From Metabacillus sp. B2-18 (GTDB lineage: Bacteria; Bacillota; Bacilli; Bacillales; Bacillaceae): DNA of 64,000 bases. The notes beneath the pieces are model-generated. The model made no database searches. It was not told the DNA's origin and saw only the letters and a list, made by a program, of their open reading frames with translations. Made by a program: the position numbers and the translations under genes. The DNA is taken from contig NZ_CP088245.1 of NCBI RefSeq assembly GCF_021117275.1, forward strand, positions 843,501-907,500, written 5' to 3'. The stretch's first letter is position 1. The number at the start of each line of letters is the position of its first letter. Below, piece by piece: positions 47,600 to 58,312 of this stretch.

Positions 47600-48382
47600 A
47601 TGTCAAAAACAGTCGTATTAAAATGTGGTGGCAGTACCGTTCATCAATTATCAGAAACATTCTTCCAAAGTTTAAAAGATCTGGTTTCATCAAATTGGCG
47701 CGTCATGATTGTCCATGGTGGTGGTCCAGATATTACAAAGATGCTAAAAGCTCTGGAAATAGAAACTGAGTTCTATAACGGTCAACGAAAGACAACAGAT
47801 GACGTATTAGAAATTGCTGAAATGGTGCTAGCTGGTAAAATTAATAAACATCTGACAAATCTTCTTCAGCAAAAAGGGTTCAATTCGATCGGAGTATCAG
47901 GTACTGACGGTGGACTTTTACAAGCGGAATATTTAGATAAAGAGAATCTGGGATTGGTAGGAAAAGTAACCTCAGTTCAAACATCAGTTGTATCTTTATT
48001 AATGGATCATGGTTATATACCGGTTGTTGCACCACTGGCACGCACTGTGGCAAACGAGACACTTAATGTGAATGCAGATTTAGCTGCAGCAGCTATTGCA
48101 AATGGTGTAGGAGCTGAGAAGTTTTTATTTGTAACAGATGTACCTGGAATTATGGATCAAAATAAGCAGGTTATTGAAACCATTACACCTCAAGAAATTA
48201 CTGAATTGATTGCAAAAGAGGTCATTACAGGGGGAATGATTCCAAAGGTCGAATCAGCCGTATCGACTTTATCTGACATTTGTCAAGAGGTTATGATTGT
48301 AAGTGGAAGCGAGGCCTTTGTTGAGAACGGTATTTTCAAAGGAACAAAAATTGTAAGTGAAGGGGAGGTTTTGCAATCATGA
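47600..48382 (+). CDS. argB: Acetylglutamate kinase
   Basis: A 260-residue amino-acid kinase, second step of arginine synthesis. It has KCGGSTV at the N-terminus, the glycine loop HGGGPD (about 40-45) and the ATP-site region near [16 protein letters not shown] precedes ATG 47600. The stop overlaps the argD start (ATGA). Confidence 0.95.
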   Translation: MSKTVVLKCGGSTVHQLSETFFQSLKDLVSSNWRVMIVHGGGPDITKMLKALEIETEFYNGQRKTTDDVLEIAEMVLAGKINKHLTNLLQQKGFNSIGVSGTDGGLLQAEYLDKENLGLVGKVTSVQTSVVSLLMDHGYIPVVAPLARTVANETLNVNADLAAAAIANGVGAEKFLFVTDVPGIMDQNKQVIETITPQEITELIAKEVITGGMIPKVESAVSTLSDICQEVMIVSGSEAFVENGIFKGTKIVSEGEVLQS

Positions 48383-49539
48383 GTTATTTATTCCCTACCT
48401 ACGCGAGATGGGATGTAACGATGAAAGAAGCAAAGGGCTCATGGGTTACTGATGAGAATGATAAAAAGTATTTAGATTTTATCTCCGGTATTGCTGTTTG
48501 TAACTTAGGGCATGCAAATGAGGATGTGACGGCTGCTGTTGCAGAGCAGTTAACAAAGTATTGGCATATGTCTAATTTATTTCATCAGCCAATTCAAGAA
48601 GAAGTAGCAAAGCTCTTAGTTGACTCAACTGAAGGAGATGCTGTTTTTTTCTGTAACAGTGGAGCAGAAGCGAACGAAGCTGCAATTAAACTAGCACGCA
48701 AGCACACTGGAAAAACAAAGATTGTAACCTTTCTACAATCGTTTCATGGCAGAACGTTCGCAACCATGTCAGCAACAGGTCAGGAAAAAATTCAACAAGG
48801 CTTCGGACCCTTGCTTGAAACATTTCAATATTTGCCATACAACGATTCTAATTCGTTAGATGAGCTTGAAGACGATGTAGCAGCAATTATGCTAGAAGTT
48901 GTCCAAGGTGAAGGTGGAGTTGTTCCAGCACAACAAGAATTTCTTCAAAAAGTAACGGAAACGTGCAAACGTATCGGAGCATTATTAATCATTGATGAAG
49001 TTCAAACAGGTATTGGTCGTACAGGAAAGCCATTTGGCTATCAACATTACGAAATCTCACCTGATATTATCACTTCTGCAAAAGGGCTCGGCAGTGGATT
49101 ACCAGTCGGAGCAATGATCGGAAAGCAGTCACTAATTGATACGTTCGGGGCAGGAAGCCACGGATCTACTTTTGGTGGTAATCCAATTGCAATGGCTGCT
49201 GCAAAAGCAACACTTACCCAAATCTTTGAAGAAAATTTTCTTAAAGAAGTGGAAGAAAAAAGTAACTATCTGCTTGGCAAGTTGAATACTGTAATAGGAT
49301 CTCATTACCTGGTTAAAGAGATTCGCGGTAAAGGCTTATTACTAGGAATAGAATGTAAGGAACAAGTTGGAGAGATTATTAATCAGCTTAGAGAAAAACA
49401 ATTACTTGTTTTGCCAGCTGGACCAAATGTGGTCCGATTACTTCCTCCATTAACAGTATCATACGACGAGATCGATTTAGCGATTGAAACAATAGCAGGT
49501 GTGTTTTCAACTATCGAGCAATCTGTAGGTGCTCAATAA
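48379..49539 (+). CDS. argD: Acetylornithine aminotransferase
   Basis: A 386-residue PLP enzyme of class III, fourth step of arginine synthesis. [15 protein letters not shown] binds the cofactor phosphate; [13 protein letters not shown] contains the cofactor-ring Asp; [10 protein letters not shown] holds the Schiff-base Lys. ATG 48379 overlaps argB by four bases. Followed by a 120-base gap with a second promoter candidate before carA. Confidence 0.95.
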   Translation: MSYLFPTYARWDVTMKEAKGSWVTDENDKKYLDFISGIAVCNLGHANEDVTAAVAEQLTKYWHMSNLFHQPIQEEVAKLLVDSTEGDAVFFCNSGAEANEAAIKLARKHTGKTKIVTFLQSFHGRTFATMSATGQEKIQQGFGPLLETFQYLPYNDSNSLDELEDDVAAIMLEVVQGEGGVVPAQQEFLQKVTETCKRIGALLIIDEVQTGIGRTGKPFGYQHYEISPDIITSAKGLGSGLPVGAMIGKQSLIDTFGAGSHGSTFGGNPIAMAAAKATLTQIFEENFLKEVEEKSNYLLGKLNTVIGSHYLVKEIRGKGLLLGIECKEQVGEIINQLREKQLLVLPAGPNVVRLLPPLTVSYDEIDLAIETIAGVFSTIEQSVGAQ

Positions 49540-49562
49540 GATCAGTATTTTTTTTACATGTA

Positions 49563-49592
49563 ATTGAATAAAAATACTAAGTGTTTAATAAT
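49563..49592 (+). promoter_or_regulatory. Internal promoter with ARG box before carA
   Basis: TTGAAT (49564-49569), 17 bases, AATAAT (49587-49592). The 18-mer ATTGAATAAAAATACTAA (49563-49580), matching the ARG box with two mismatches, covers the -35. This suggests a second arginine-repressed promoter for carAB-argF. Confidence 0.5.
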
Positions 49593-49659
49593 TATCCACA
49601 TGCTAATAGGTGGACGTTTCCACTATTAGAAGAACTATAGACAAACGAGGTGTAAGCAG

Positions 49660-50730
49660 ATGAAAGGATATCTCCATTTAGAGGATGGATCAGTGTATAA
49701 CGGGATACTTGAACATAGCTCCTCGGAGGACATTAACGGAGAAATTGTATTTTTCACAGGAATGACGGGTTATCAGGAAGTATTAACAGATCCTTCCTAT
49801 AAAAATCAGATTGTTGTATTTACGTATCCTCTTATTGGAAATTACGGGATTAACATAAGTGATGATGAAAGTAAAAAGCCGCAAGTAAAAGCGGTAGTTA
49901 TCTATGAAAATACGACAAATTATTCACACTATGAAGCGCAATACAGCTTTAAGGAGTATCTAGAAAAGTGGAATATTCCAATCATTCACCACGTTGACAC
50001 ACGTGCTGTTGTGAAGAAAATTAGAAACCATGGATCAATGGCGGCAACGATCTCAACAACCTTAAACCAAGAAGAACAGCCTTGTGCAATCTTCGAAGAT
50101 GGAGTTTTTGAGGTTGTGTCCGATCAGCTTGAAACTTATGGTGAAGGTGAAAAACATATTGCTTTAGTTGATTTCGGCTATAAGAAATCAATTTTAACAG
50201 CCCTTTTAAATAGAGGTTGTAAGGTAACAACCGTTCCTTTTAAAATGATCGACAAAGTTGCTGATCTTAAACCTAACGGAGTCCTTTTATCAAATGGACC
50301 AGGAGATCCAGAGCAACTAGTAAACTATTTTTCACAAATTAAGAAAGTTGTTGCTGCTCACCCAACATTAGGTATCTGCTTAGGTCATCAGTTAATTGCC
50401 CTGTCATTTGGTGCAAAAACGAAAAAGCTGCTGTTTGGACATAGAGGGGCTAACCAGCCAGTATATGATGTGAAAACAAACAAAGTGTTTATGACCTCGC
50501 AAAATCACAGCTACGTTGTGATTAAAGATAGCTTAAAAGAAACAGAGTTAGATATGCGTTTTTATCATATTAATGATGATTCAATCGAAGGATTATCACA
50601 CAAGAACTTACCAATTATTACAGCACAATTTCATCCAGAGGCACATCCAGGACCTTCAGATAGTGAATGGATTTTTGATGAATTTTTAGATTTAGTCGCT
50701 GCTGCAAAAGGAGATATACTTTATGTCTAA
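49660..50730 (+). CDS. carA: Carbamoyl-phosphate synthase, arginine-specific, small subunit
   Basis: A 356-residue glutaminase subunit. The N-terminal half is the CPSase small-chain domain (ending near 150); the C-terminal class I amidotransferase has Cys in GICLGHQ and the His/Glu pair in QFHPEAHPG. It sends ammonia to CarB. Being in the arg operon, it is the arginine-specific copy rather than the pyrimidine one. GAGGTG precedes ATG 49660. Confidence 0.95.
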   Translation: MKGYLHLEDGSVYNGILEHSSSEDINGEIVFFTGMTGYQEVLTDPSYKNQIVVFTYPLIGNYGINISDDESKKPQVKAVVIYENTTNYSHYEAQYSFKEYLEKWNIPIIHHVDTRAVVKKIRNHGSMAATISTTLNQEEQPCAIFEDGVFEVVSDQLETYGEGEKHIALVDFGYKKSILTALLNRGCKVTTVPFKMIDKVADLKPNGVLLSNGPGDPEQLVNYFSQIKKVVAAHPTLGICLGHQLIALSFGAKTKKLLFGHRGANQPVYDVKTNKVFMTSQNHSYVVIKDSLKETELDMRFYHINDDSIEGLSHKNLPIITAQFHPEAHPGPSDSEWIFDEFLDLVAAAKGDILYV

Positions 50731-53700
50731 AAACCAATCAATAAAGAAAATCATCGTAATCGGTTCTGGCCCAATTGTGATCGGTCAGGCGGCAGAATTT
50801 GATTATGCAGGAACACAAGGATGCTTAGCGTTAAAGGAAGAAGGCTATCAAGTTGTCCTTGTTAATAACAATCCGGCAACAATTATGACAGATGAGGAAT
50901 TCTCAGATGTTCTGTATTTTGAACCTTTAACAGTTGAAAGCCTAACTAACATTATAAAAAAAGAAAAACCAGATGGTTTACTTGCTTCATTAGGTGGTCA
51001 AACAGGACTAAACTTAGCGATGGAACTTCACGAAGCAGGCGTTCTTGAAAAATATGGAGTGCAATTACTAGGTACTTCAATTGAATCAATCCGCAAAGGT
51101 GAAGATCGTAACGAATTTCGCCAGTTAATGTACGATTTAAACGAGCCAATACCTGAGAGCTCAATTGTCACCACTCTTGATGAAGCTCTTGAGTTTTCTG
51201 GAAAAATTGGCTTCCCAATTATCATTCGTCCAGCTTACACACTTGGAGGAAAAGGTGGCGGAATTGCTTCAAATCTAGAAGAATTTAAGAAGCTTGTAAA
51301 AAGTGGATTACATGCAAGCCCTATAACACAATGCTTAATTGAAAAAAGCATTGCAGGCTTTAAAGAAGTAGAGTATGAAATGATACGAGATCATAAAGGT
51401 ACATGTATTTCTGTATGTAATATGGAAAACATTGACCCAGTTGGTGTTCATACAGGGGACTCAATTGTTGTTGCGCCATCTCAAACGTTAACAGATCAGG
51501 ATTACCATATGCTAAGAAGCGCAGCAGTTAAGATCGTTTCAGCACTAGGTGTGGTCGGTGGATGTAACATTCAATTAGCTTTAGATCCAAAAAGTAAGCA
51601 ATACTATGTGATTGAAGTTAATCCACGGGTCAGCAGATCATCTGCTCTAGCATCAAAGGCTACTGGTTATCCAATTGCAAAAATCGCTGCAAAGCTTGCA
51701 GTTGGTTATACACTAGAAGAATTAAAAAATCCATTAACAATGAGCACATATGCAAGCTTTGAACCAGCACTTGATTATGTTGTTGTTAAATTCCCAAGAT
51801 GGCCGTTTGATAAGTTTAACAAAGCGGACCGTAAGCTTGGTACGAAAATGAAAGCAACCGGCGAGGTTATGGCCATTGAACGTAATCTTGAGGCTGCTCT
51901 TCAAAAAGCTTGTGATTCATTAGAATTAGATAACATCGGAACACATCTTCCGGAGTTAGTGACATTATCAACTGATGAAATCATTAACTTAATGAAAAAG
52001 ACTGATGATCGTAGATTCTTTGCTGTAATGGAGCTGATTAGAAGAGGAACCACAATTGAGGAAATTCACGAAATGACAGAAATGGATCTTTATTTCCTTT
52101 CATCTTTCAAAAAGATTGTTGATCTTGAGAACCAGCTTAAAGGAAAGTCTCTTGAAACACTAGAAGCTGATTTAATAGCTGAAGTAAAAGAAAAAGGTTT
52201 CTCAGACCGTACAATCGCATCACTTTTAAATGCTCCTGAGGCAAATGTTCGCAAGCTTCGTCTTGAAGCAGGAGTGAAGGCTTCTTATAAATATGTTGAT
52301 ACATGTGCAGCAGAATTTGAAGCACGTACAAACTATTTTTACTCCACGTATTTTGGAGAAAACGAACAGCCTGAACTGTCAGATAAGAAAAAAATCTTAA
52401 TTATCGGTTCCGGTCCAATTCGTATCGGTCAAGGAATCGAATTTGATTATAGCGCAGTACATGGAATTAAGGCTCTTAAGCAATTAGGTTATGAAGCAGT
52501 CATGATCAATAATAACCCAGAAACAGTAAGTACAGATTTTGAAACAGCTGATCGCCTGTACTTTGAACCAATAACCCTTGAGCACGTGTTAAACATTGTG
52601 GATTCAGAAGGGATCGATTCTGTTATTGTTCAATATGGTGGGCAAACAGCGATTAACCTTGCTGAGCAGTTAGAAACGGCAGGAGTTCAATTATTGGGTA
52701 CTGACACGGAAACTCTTGATTGGTTAGAGGATCGTGATAAGTTTTATCAAATATTAGATAACCTATCCATTCCACATGCTGCTGGTTTAACAGCAAACAA
52801 TGCAGAAGAAGCATTAAAGGGCGCTAGTGAAATTGGCTTCCCGCTTTTATTAAGACCTTCTTATGTTATTGGTGGAAAAGGAATGGTTGTTGTTCATAAC
52901 GAAGCAACATTAGCTAAGCTTCTTTCGGAAAATACAAATATGATTTATCCCGTATTGATCGATCAATTTGTTCAAGGCCTTGAAGGTGAAATAGACCTGA
53001 TTTCTGACGGTGAAGAAGCATTTATTCCAACATATATTGAGCATGTTGAGCCAGCGGGCGTTCACTCAGGTGACAGCTTAGCCATTTTACCATCTCAAAA
53101 TTTAACGGATAAGAATAAACAGGTGATTGCGGATTATGCTAATGCCCTTGTAAAAAAGCTTAACTATCGCGGCATTATGAATATTCAATTTTTAGTAAAT
53201 GGTGAAAACATTTACGTGCTTGAGGTAAACCCGCGTGCAAGCAGAACTGCACCAGTTATTAGTAAAGTAACAGGTATTCCAGTAATTAAGCATGCAACAC
53301 ATTTATTGTGTGGAAAAAAATTAAAAGAACTGCAAATTCAGTCATCAGAACAGTCGAATATGGTAGCTGTTAAGTACCCAGTCTTCTCAAGTCATGCTCT
53401 TCATGATGTTGATATCACATTAGGACCTGAAATGAAAGCAACAGGTGAAGGAATGTGTGTGGGCAAAGATATAAAGAGTGTTTACCGTAAAATTTTCAAA
53501 AAAGAGCTTGAAAATGTGACAAGTGTTTACTTTGATATAGAAAATGAAAAGGCGATTAAGATTGCAAAAGAAGCAGGTCTTAACGTAGTAACAAGTGATT
53601 ATCAAACATGGGTTGAGGGAGAAAAGGGGATTTTTGTATCCCTAGTTGATAGTGAAGAAGCAAAGCTAGAACGACAGCAAGCTTTAGAAAAAGGAATGAT

Positions 53701-53812
53701 TCTATTTACAAACCTTGCTACGTACTATGCTTGTATTAATAGCCTCTTTGCATTGGATGAGGATGTATCTTCTATTCAACAACTCACGAAGCCATTAGTA
53801 AAGAACTCATAA
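50723..53812 (+). CDS. carB: Carbamoyl-phosphate synthase, arginine-specific, large subunit
   Basis: A 1029-residue CarB with two homologous ATP-grasp halves: the first begins near IGSGPIVIGQAAEFDYAG and the second near IGSGPIRIGQGIEFDYS (about 560). It is a little shorter than the pyrimidine-type enzyme at the C-terminal allosteric domain, as expected for the arginine-specific form. Starts inside the end of carA (eight-base overlap) with AAAGGAG. Confidence 0.95.
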   Translation: MSKNQSIKKIIVIGSGPIVIGQAAEFDYAGTQGCLALKEEGYQVVLVNNNPATIMTDEEFSDVLYFEPLTVESLTNIIKKEKPDGLLASLGGQTGLNLAMELHEAGVLEKYGVQLLGTSIESIRKGEDRNEFRQLMYDLNEPIPESSIVTTLDEALEFSGKIGFPIIIRPAYTLGGKGGGIASNLEEFKKLVKSGLHASPITQCLIEKSIAGFKEVEYEMIRDHKGTCISVCNMENIDPVGVHTGDSIVVAPSQTLTDQDYHMLRSAAVKIVSALGVVGGCNIQLALDPKSKQYYVIEVNPRVSRSSALASKATGYPIAKIAAKLAVGYTLEELKNPLTMSTYASFEPALDYVVVKFPRWPFDKFNKADRKLGTKMKATGEVMAIERNLEAALQKACDSLELDNIGTHLPELVTLSTDEIINLMKKTDDRRFFAVMELIRRGTTIEEIHEMTEMDLYFLSSFKKIVDLENQLKGKSLETLEADLIAEVKEKGFSDRTIASLLNAPEANVRKLRLEAGVKASYKYVDTCAAEFEARTNYFYSTYFGENEQPELSDKKKILIIGSGPIRIGQGIEFDYSAVHGIKALKQLGYEAVMINNNPETVSTDFETADRLYFEPITLEHVLNIVDSEGIDSVIVQYGGQTAINLAEQLETAGVQLLGTDTETLDWLEDRDKFYQILDNLSIPHAAGLTANNAEEALKGASEIGFPLLLRPSYVIGGKGMVVVHNEATLAKLLSENTNMIYPVLIDQFVQGLEGEIDLISDGEEAFIPTYIEHVEPAGVHSGDSLAILPSQNLTDKNKQVIADYANALVKKLNYRGIMNIQFLVNGENIYVLEVNPRASRTAPVISKVTGIPVIKHATHLLCGKKLKELQIQSSEQSNMVAVKYPVFSSHALHDVDITLGPEMKATGEGMCVGKDIKSVYRKIFKKELENVTSVYFDIENEKAIKIAKEAGLNVVTSDYQTWVEGEKGIFVSLVDSEEAKLERQQALEKGMILFTNLATYYACINSLFALDEDVSSIQQLTKPLVKNS

Positions 53813-53845
53813 AGAGCAAGTGGAAATGAAAGGAAGTGGGCAAGA

Positions 53846-54784
53846 GTGAGTTTAAAGCTAAAAGAAAAAACGATACAAAAAAGAGATTTTTTAACTTTAC
53901 TTGATTATAGCCAGCAGGAAATTCTAGACTTAATTGAAGATGCTTTTAAGTTAGAAGAAAATCCGCTTCAGCCAGTGTTACAAGGTAAAACACTAGCAAT
54001 GATTTTTGAGAAATCGTCAACAAGAACTCGTGTGTCGTTTGAAACAGGAATGCTTCAATTAGGAGGTCATGCTTTATTTTTAAGCAGCCAAGACCTTCAA
54101 CTAGGCAGAGGAGAGCCTGTATCAGACACAGCAAAAGTATTGTCAGGATATGTAGATGCCATCATGATTCGTACATTTGGTCATGATAAAATTGAAGAAT
54201 TAGCTAAGCATGCAAGCATTCCAGTTATCAATGGATTAACAGACCTTTTCCATCCTTGTCAGGCACTTGCTGATTTAAAAACGATTTACCGTCTGAAAGA
54301 GAAATTCGTTGGCGTAAAAACAGCTTACTTAGGTGATGGAAACAATGTTGCACACTCTCTTATGATTGCTGCTGCTAAAGTAGGAATGGACTTTTCCTTA
54401 GGTTGTCCAAAAGGATATGAACCAAACCAAGCTGTGGTGGAAAAAGCTCAGGCACTTGCTGCTGAGACAGGTGCAAAAATTACAATCACAAATGACCCGG
54501 TTGAAGCGGTGAAAGATGCCGATATCATTTATACAGATGTATGGGCGAGTATGGGGCAAGAAAGTGAACAACAAGAACGTCTTGTTGCATTTAAAGACTT
54601 CCAAGTAAATGATGAACTCGTAAAGCATGCAAAGAAGGACTACAACTTCCTGCACTGCTTACCAGCACATCGTGAAGAAGAAGTAACAGCATCCATTATC
54701 GACGGCGAGCATTCAGCTGTATTCGAACAAGCAGAAAACCGTCTACATGTTCAAAAGGCATTGTTGGTAAAATTGTTGGGGTAA
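53846..54784 (+). CDS. argF: Ornithine carbamoyltransferase
   Basis: A 312-residue OTCase joining carbamoyl phosphate and ornithine into citrulline. [10 protein letters not shown] binds carbamoyl phosphate; HPCQALADL and the HCLPAHR loop complete the active site. GTG start at 53846 follows AAGGAAG. Last gene of the operon, with a strong terminator immediately after. Confidence 0.96.
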   Translation: MSLKLKEKTIQKRDFLTLLDYSQQEILDLIEDAFKLEENPLQPVLQGKTLAMIFEKSSTRTRVSFETGMLQLGGHALFLSSQDLQLGRGEPVSDTAKVLSGYVDAIMIRTFGHDKIEELAKHASIPVINGLTDLFHPCQALADLKTIYRLKEKFVGVKTAYLGDGNNVAHSLMIAAAKVGMDFSLGCPKGYEPNQAVVEKAQALAAETGAKITITNDPVEAVKDADIIYTDVWASMGQESEQQERLVAFKDFQVNDELVKHAKKDYNFLHCLPAHREEEVTASIIDGEHSAVFEQAENRLHVQKALLVKLLG

Positions 54785-54794
54785 TACTTATATA

Positions 54795-54834
54795 AAAAGG
54801 CGTGTTAACTTGTTTTAGTTAACACGCCTTTTTT
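54795..54834 (+). terminator. Terminator of the arg operon
   Basis: Perfect 14-base stem AAGGCGTGTTAACT / AGTTAACACGCCTT, six-base loop, six T. Confidence 0.95.
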
Positions 54835-54919
54835 GGGGATTTGGGAGTAGATGTTGAGAGCAGAGAAAGGTGTTTTAATAATAGTGTGAATCTGACAAGA
54901 AAAGGGATTGAAAGGAGAG

Positions 54920-55121
54920 ATGTGTCTCAATACTGTGGAATCGGGACAGAAACAGGGAGGGATGAGAGGAATGAGTCTCGATACTGAGGGGATCGGGACA
55001 GAAAAAGGGAGGGGGCAGAGGGATGAGTCTCGATACTGAGGGAATCGGGACAGAAACAGGTAGGGAGCAGAGGGATGAGTCTCGATACTGAGGGAATCGG
55101 GACAGAAACAGGTAGGGAGCA
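54920..55121. repeat. Tandem palindromic array 3, left segment (four units)
   Basis: Units start at 54922 (decayed), 54973, 55025 and 55077: spacing 51, 52, 52. Each holds GTCTCGAT, nine bases, ATCGGGAC, a 25-base imperfect palindrome (one G-T pair on the + RNA), then a purine-rich linker such as AGAAACAGGTAGGGAGCAGA. The last unit is cut by IS copy 1 and ends in the target duplicate TAGGGAGCA (55113-55121). Confidence 0.93.
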
Positions 55122-55220
55122 GATTAAGTCCGTATAATTGTGTAAAAAGAAAAAGGGTTCATTTTATTCACTCTTGGCTACAATGTTTTCAGCTACGATA
55201 AACATGAAAAGAGGAATAAG

Positions 55221-56387
55221 ATGACCCAGTTACAGTTTAACCTAGATTTGGAAGTTTTAAAAGATTCTGTATTAAATTCTGATATTGATGCAGTAGTTAA
55301 ATCAGCAATTGTTTTGGTCTTAAATGAGTTTATGGAAAAAGAGAGAGATGATTATCTACATGCTGCTTCTTATGAACGCTCTGCAGCCCGTCGTGACTAT
55401 CGCAACGGCTACTATGAACGTGAATTAATTATGAGTATCGGCAAGATACAACTCAAGGTGCCGAGAACTCGTGATGGTGAGTTTTCGACTACAGTTTTTG
55501 AAAAATATGCTAGATGTGATCAAGCTTTAGTGATCTCCATGTTGGAAATGGTTATTAATGGGGTCTCAACACGCAAGGTAACACAAATAGTTGAACAGCT
55601 ATGTGGTAAATCTGTCTCAAAATCGTTTGTTTCTTCATTGACCTTGAAATTAGATCCAATCGTAAATGATTGGGCAAAGCGTCCTTTAAACGTCAAATAT
55701 TATCCCTATCTTTTTGTAGATGCCATGTATATCAAAGTGAGAGAACACCATAAGGTGGTCTCAAAGGCTGTTTATATTGCCACAGCTATTACAGATAAGG
55801 GCCAGCGTGAAATACTTGGTCTAAGTATTGATCATGCAGAGAATTACGAGAGTTGGAGTCGCTTCCTTCAACAGCTAAAATCACGAGGACTTCAGTCTCC
55901 GAAACTAGTGATATCAGATGCTCACCAAGGCTTACAAAAAGCCATACAACGTGAATTTTTAGGTACTAGCTGGCAAAGGTGTAATGTTCATTTTAAAAGG
56001 AACATTATTGAAAAGTTGCCCAAAAAGGATTCAGCTGATATTCGTATGATGATCAAGCGTGTGTTTGAGGCAATCACTGTTGAAGATATCAGAACCTTTA
56101 AGAATGAACTGATGACTCAATTTGGAAATAATCCAAAGTACGAAAAGGCTCTTACTATTTTCGATGAAGGGTTCGAAGATACCATTCAATATATGAATCA
56201 TCCAGTGAATATGCGCCCTCATATACGAAGTACGAACTCTCTTGAACGATTAAATCAAGAAGTACGAAGAAGAGAAAGAGTTATTCGTATCTTCCCAAAC
56301 ACACAATCTGCTTTTCGTTTAGTAGGAGCTGTTTTAATGGAATACCAAGAATCTGTTTACTCTACAAAATCTATAAGAAGATGCTAA
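55221..56387 (+). CDS. IS256-family transposase, copy 1
   Basis: A 388-residue transposase of the Mutator/IS256 type. The DDE residues appear in FVDAMY, VISDAHQGL and NSLERLNQEVRRRERVIRIF, with the conserved CxxH in WQRCNVHFKRN. The gene is full length and intact. RBS GAGGAATAAG before ATG 55221. Identical protein at 57059, so transposition was recent. Confidence 0.96.
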   Translation: MTQLQFNLDLEVLKDSVLNSDIDAVVKSAIVLVLNEFMEKERDDYLHAASYERSAARRDYRNGYYERELIMSIGKIQLKVPRTRDGEFSTTVFEKYARCDQALVISMLEMVINGVSTRKVTQIVEQLCGKSVSKSFVSSLTLKLDPIVNDWAKRPLNVKYYPYLFVDAMYIKVREHHKVVSKAVYIATAITDKGQREILGLSIDHAENYESWSRFLQQLKSRGLQSPKLVISDAHQGLQKAIQREFLGTSWQRCNVHFKRNIIEKLPKKDSADIRMMIKRVFEAITVEDIRTFKNELMTQFGNNPKYEKALTIFDEGFEDTIQYMNHPVNMRPHIRSTNSLERLNQEVRRRERVIRIFPNTQSAFRLVGAVLMEYQESVYSTKSIRRC

Positions 56388-56418
56388 TTTTTTCGTAGCT
56401 TCCATTATGGAATGATCA

Positions 56419-56474
56419 CATATCCAGGAAAGACTGTCAAAGTGAGGAACCTTTGACAGCCTTCCCTGGATATG
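56419..56474. repeat. Large hairpin downstream of the transposase gene, copy 1
   Basis: Arms of 24 bases (56419-56442 and 56451-56474) beginning CATATCCAGG and ending CCTGGATATG match at 22 positions, with an eight-base loop. No T run follows, so it is not a standard terminator. The two mismatches are A-C on the + RNA but wobble pairs on the minus RNA. It lies 31 bases after the transposase stop and is repeated at 58257-58312. Confidence 0.85.
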
Positions 56475-56587
56475 TAAGTGAAAGCCCATGGAATTTACGC
56501 AAAAAAAAATGTAGGGGATAATACACATATCCAAATGTAGTAGTTGAAAACATTGTATTAAATTTACACAATATTCTGGACTTGACT

Positions 56588-56959
56588 TAGGGAGCAGAGG
56601 GATGAGTCTCGATACTGCGGGAATCGGGACAGAAAAAGGGAGGGATGAGAGGGATGAGTCTCGATACTGAGGGAATCGGGACAGAAACAGGTAGGGGGCA
56701 GAGGAATGAGTCTCGATACTGCGAGAATCGGGACAGAAAAAGGGAGGGATGAGAGGAATGAGTCTCGATACTGCGAGAATCGGGACAGAAACAGGTAGGG
56801 AGCAGAGAAATAAGTCTCGATACTGCGAGAATCGGGACAGAAACAGGTAGGGGGCAGAGGAATGAGTCTCAATACTGCGAGAATCGGGACAGAAACAGGT
56901 AGGGGGCAGAGGAATGAGTCTCGATACTGCGAGAATCGGGACAGAAACAGGGAGGGATG
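56588..56959. repeat. Tandem palindromic array 3, middle segment (seven units)
   Basis: Units start at 56604, 56656, 56708, 56760, 56812, 56864 and 56916, all exactly 52 bases apart. Two loop variants alternate (ACTGAGGGA and ACTGCGAGA), as do two linker variants (GTAGGG.GCAGAG and GGAGGGATGAGAG). Bounded by the right target duplicate of IS copy 1 and the left one of copy 2. Confidence 0.95.
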
Positions 56960-57058
56960 GATTAAGTCCGTATAATTGTGTAAAAAGAAAAAGGGTTCAT
57001 TTTATTCACTCTTGGCTACAATGTTTTCAGCTACGATAAACATGAAAAGAGGAATAAG

Positions 57059-58225
57059 ATGACCCAGTTACAGTTTAACCTAGATTTGGAAGTTTTAAAA
57101 GATTCTGTATTAAATTCTGATATTGATGCAGTAGTTAAATCAGCAATTGTTTTGGTCTTAAATGAGTTTATGGAAAAAGAGAGAGATGATTATCTACATG
57201 CTGCTTCTTATGAACGCTCTGCAGCCCGTCGTGACTATCGCAACGGCTACTATGAACGTGAATTAATTATGAGTATCGGCAAGATACAACTCAAGGTGCC
57301 GAGAACTCGTGATGGTGAGTTTTCGACTACAGTTTTTGAAAAATATGCTAGATGTGATCAAGCTTTAGTGATCTCCATGTTGGAAATGGTTATTAATGGG
57401 GTCTCAACACGCAAGGTAACACAAATAGTTGAACAGCTATGTGGTAAATCTGTCTCAAAATCGTTTGTTTCTTCATTGACCTTGAAATTAGATCCAATCG
57501 TAAATGATTGGGCAAAGCGTCCTTTAAACGTCAAATATTATCCCTATCTTTTTGTAGATGCCATGTATATCAAAGTGAGAGAACACCATAAGGTGGTCTC
57601 AAAGGCTGTTTATATTGCCACAGCTATTACAGATAAGGGCCAGCGTGAAATACTTGGTCTAAGTATTGATCATGCAGAGAATTACGAGAGTTGGAGTCGC
57701 TTCCTTCAACAGCTAAAATCACGAGGACTTCAGTCTCCGAAACTAGTGATATCAGATGCTCACCAAGGCTTACAAAAAGCCATACAACGTGAATTTTTAG
57801 GTACTAGCTGGCAAAGGTGTAATGTTCATTTTAAAAGGAACATTATTGAAAAGTTGCCCAAAAAGGATTCAGCTGATATTCGTATGATGATCAAGCGTGT
57901 GTTTGAGGCAATCACTGTTGAAGATATCAGAACCTTTAAGAATGAACTGATGACTCAATTTGGAAATAATCCAAAGTACGAAAAGGCTCTTACTATTTTC
58001 GATGAAGGGTTCGAAGATACCATTCAATATATGAATCATCCAGTGAATATGCGCCCTCATATACGAAGTACGAACTCTCTTGAACGATTAAATCAAGAAG
58101 TACGAAGAAGAGAAAGAGTTATTCGTATCTTCCCAAACACACAATCTGCTTTTCGTTTAGTAGGAGCTGTTTTAATGGAATACCAAGAATCTGTTTACTC
58201 TACAAAATCTATAAGAAGATGCTAA
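57059..58225 (+). CDS. IS256-family transposase, copy 2
   Basis: A 388-residue protein identical to the one at 55221, with the same DDE motif positions and RBS. Intact. The two copies lie in the same orientation 1838 bases apart, so recombination between them could remove or duplicate the middle array segment. Confidence 0.96.
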   Translation: MTQLQFNLDLEVLKDSVLNSDIDAVVKSAIVLVLNEFMEKERDDYLHAASYERSAARRDYRNGYYERELIMSIGKIQLKVPRTRDGEFSTTVFEKYARCDQALVISMLEMVINGVSTRKVTQIVEQLCGKSVSKSFVSSLTLKLDPIVNDWAKRPLNVKYYPYLFVDAMYIKVREHHKVVSKAVYIATAITDKGQREILGLSIDHAENYESWSRFLQQLKSRGLQSPKLVISDAHQGLQKAIQREFLGTSWQRCNVHFKRNIIEKLPKKDSADIRMMIKRVFEAITVEDIRTFKNELMTQFGNNPKYEKALTIFDEGFEDTIQYMNHPVNMRPHIRSTNSLERLNQEVRRRERVIRIFPNTQSAFRLVGAVLMEYQESVYSTKSIRRC

Positions 58226-58256
58226 TTTTTTCGTAGCTTCCATTATGGAATGATCA

Positions 58257-58312
58257 CATATCCAGGAAAGACTGTCAAAGTGAGGAACCTTTGACAGCCT
58301 TCCCTGGATATG
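58257..58312. repeat. Large hairpin downstream of the transposase gene, copy 2
   Basis: Same 24-base arms and eight-base loop as at 56419-56474, within IS copy 2. Confidence 0.85.

Larger units (their letters stand above)
55122..56587 (+). mobile_element. IS256-family insertion sequence, copy 1 (1466 bp)
   Basis: Ends at 55122-55146 and 56563-56587 are inverted repeats matching at 18 of 25 positions, with the shared blocks AAGTCC and ATTGTGTAAA. A 9-base target duplicate TAGGGAGCA flanks it (55113-55121 and 56588-56596). One transposase gene on the + strand. As far as read, identical to copy 2 at 56960. Removing the element and one duplicate restores the 52-base repeat period exactly, proving insertion into a pre-existing array. 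Confidence 0.95.
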
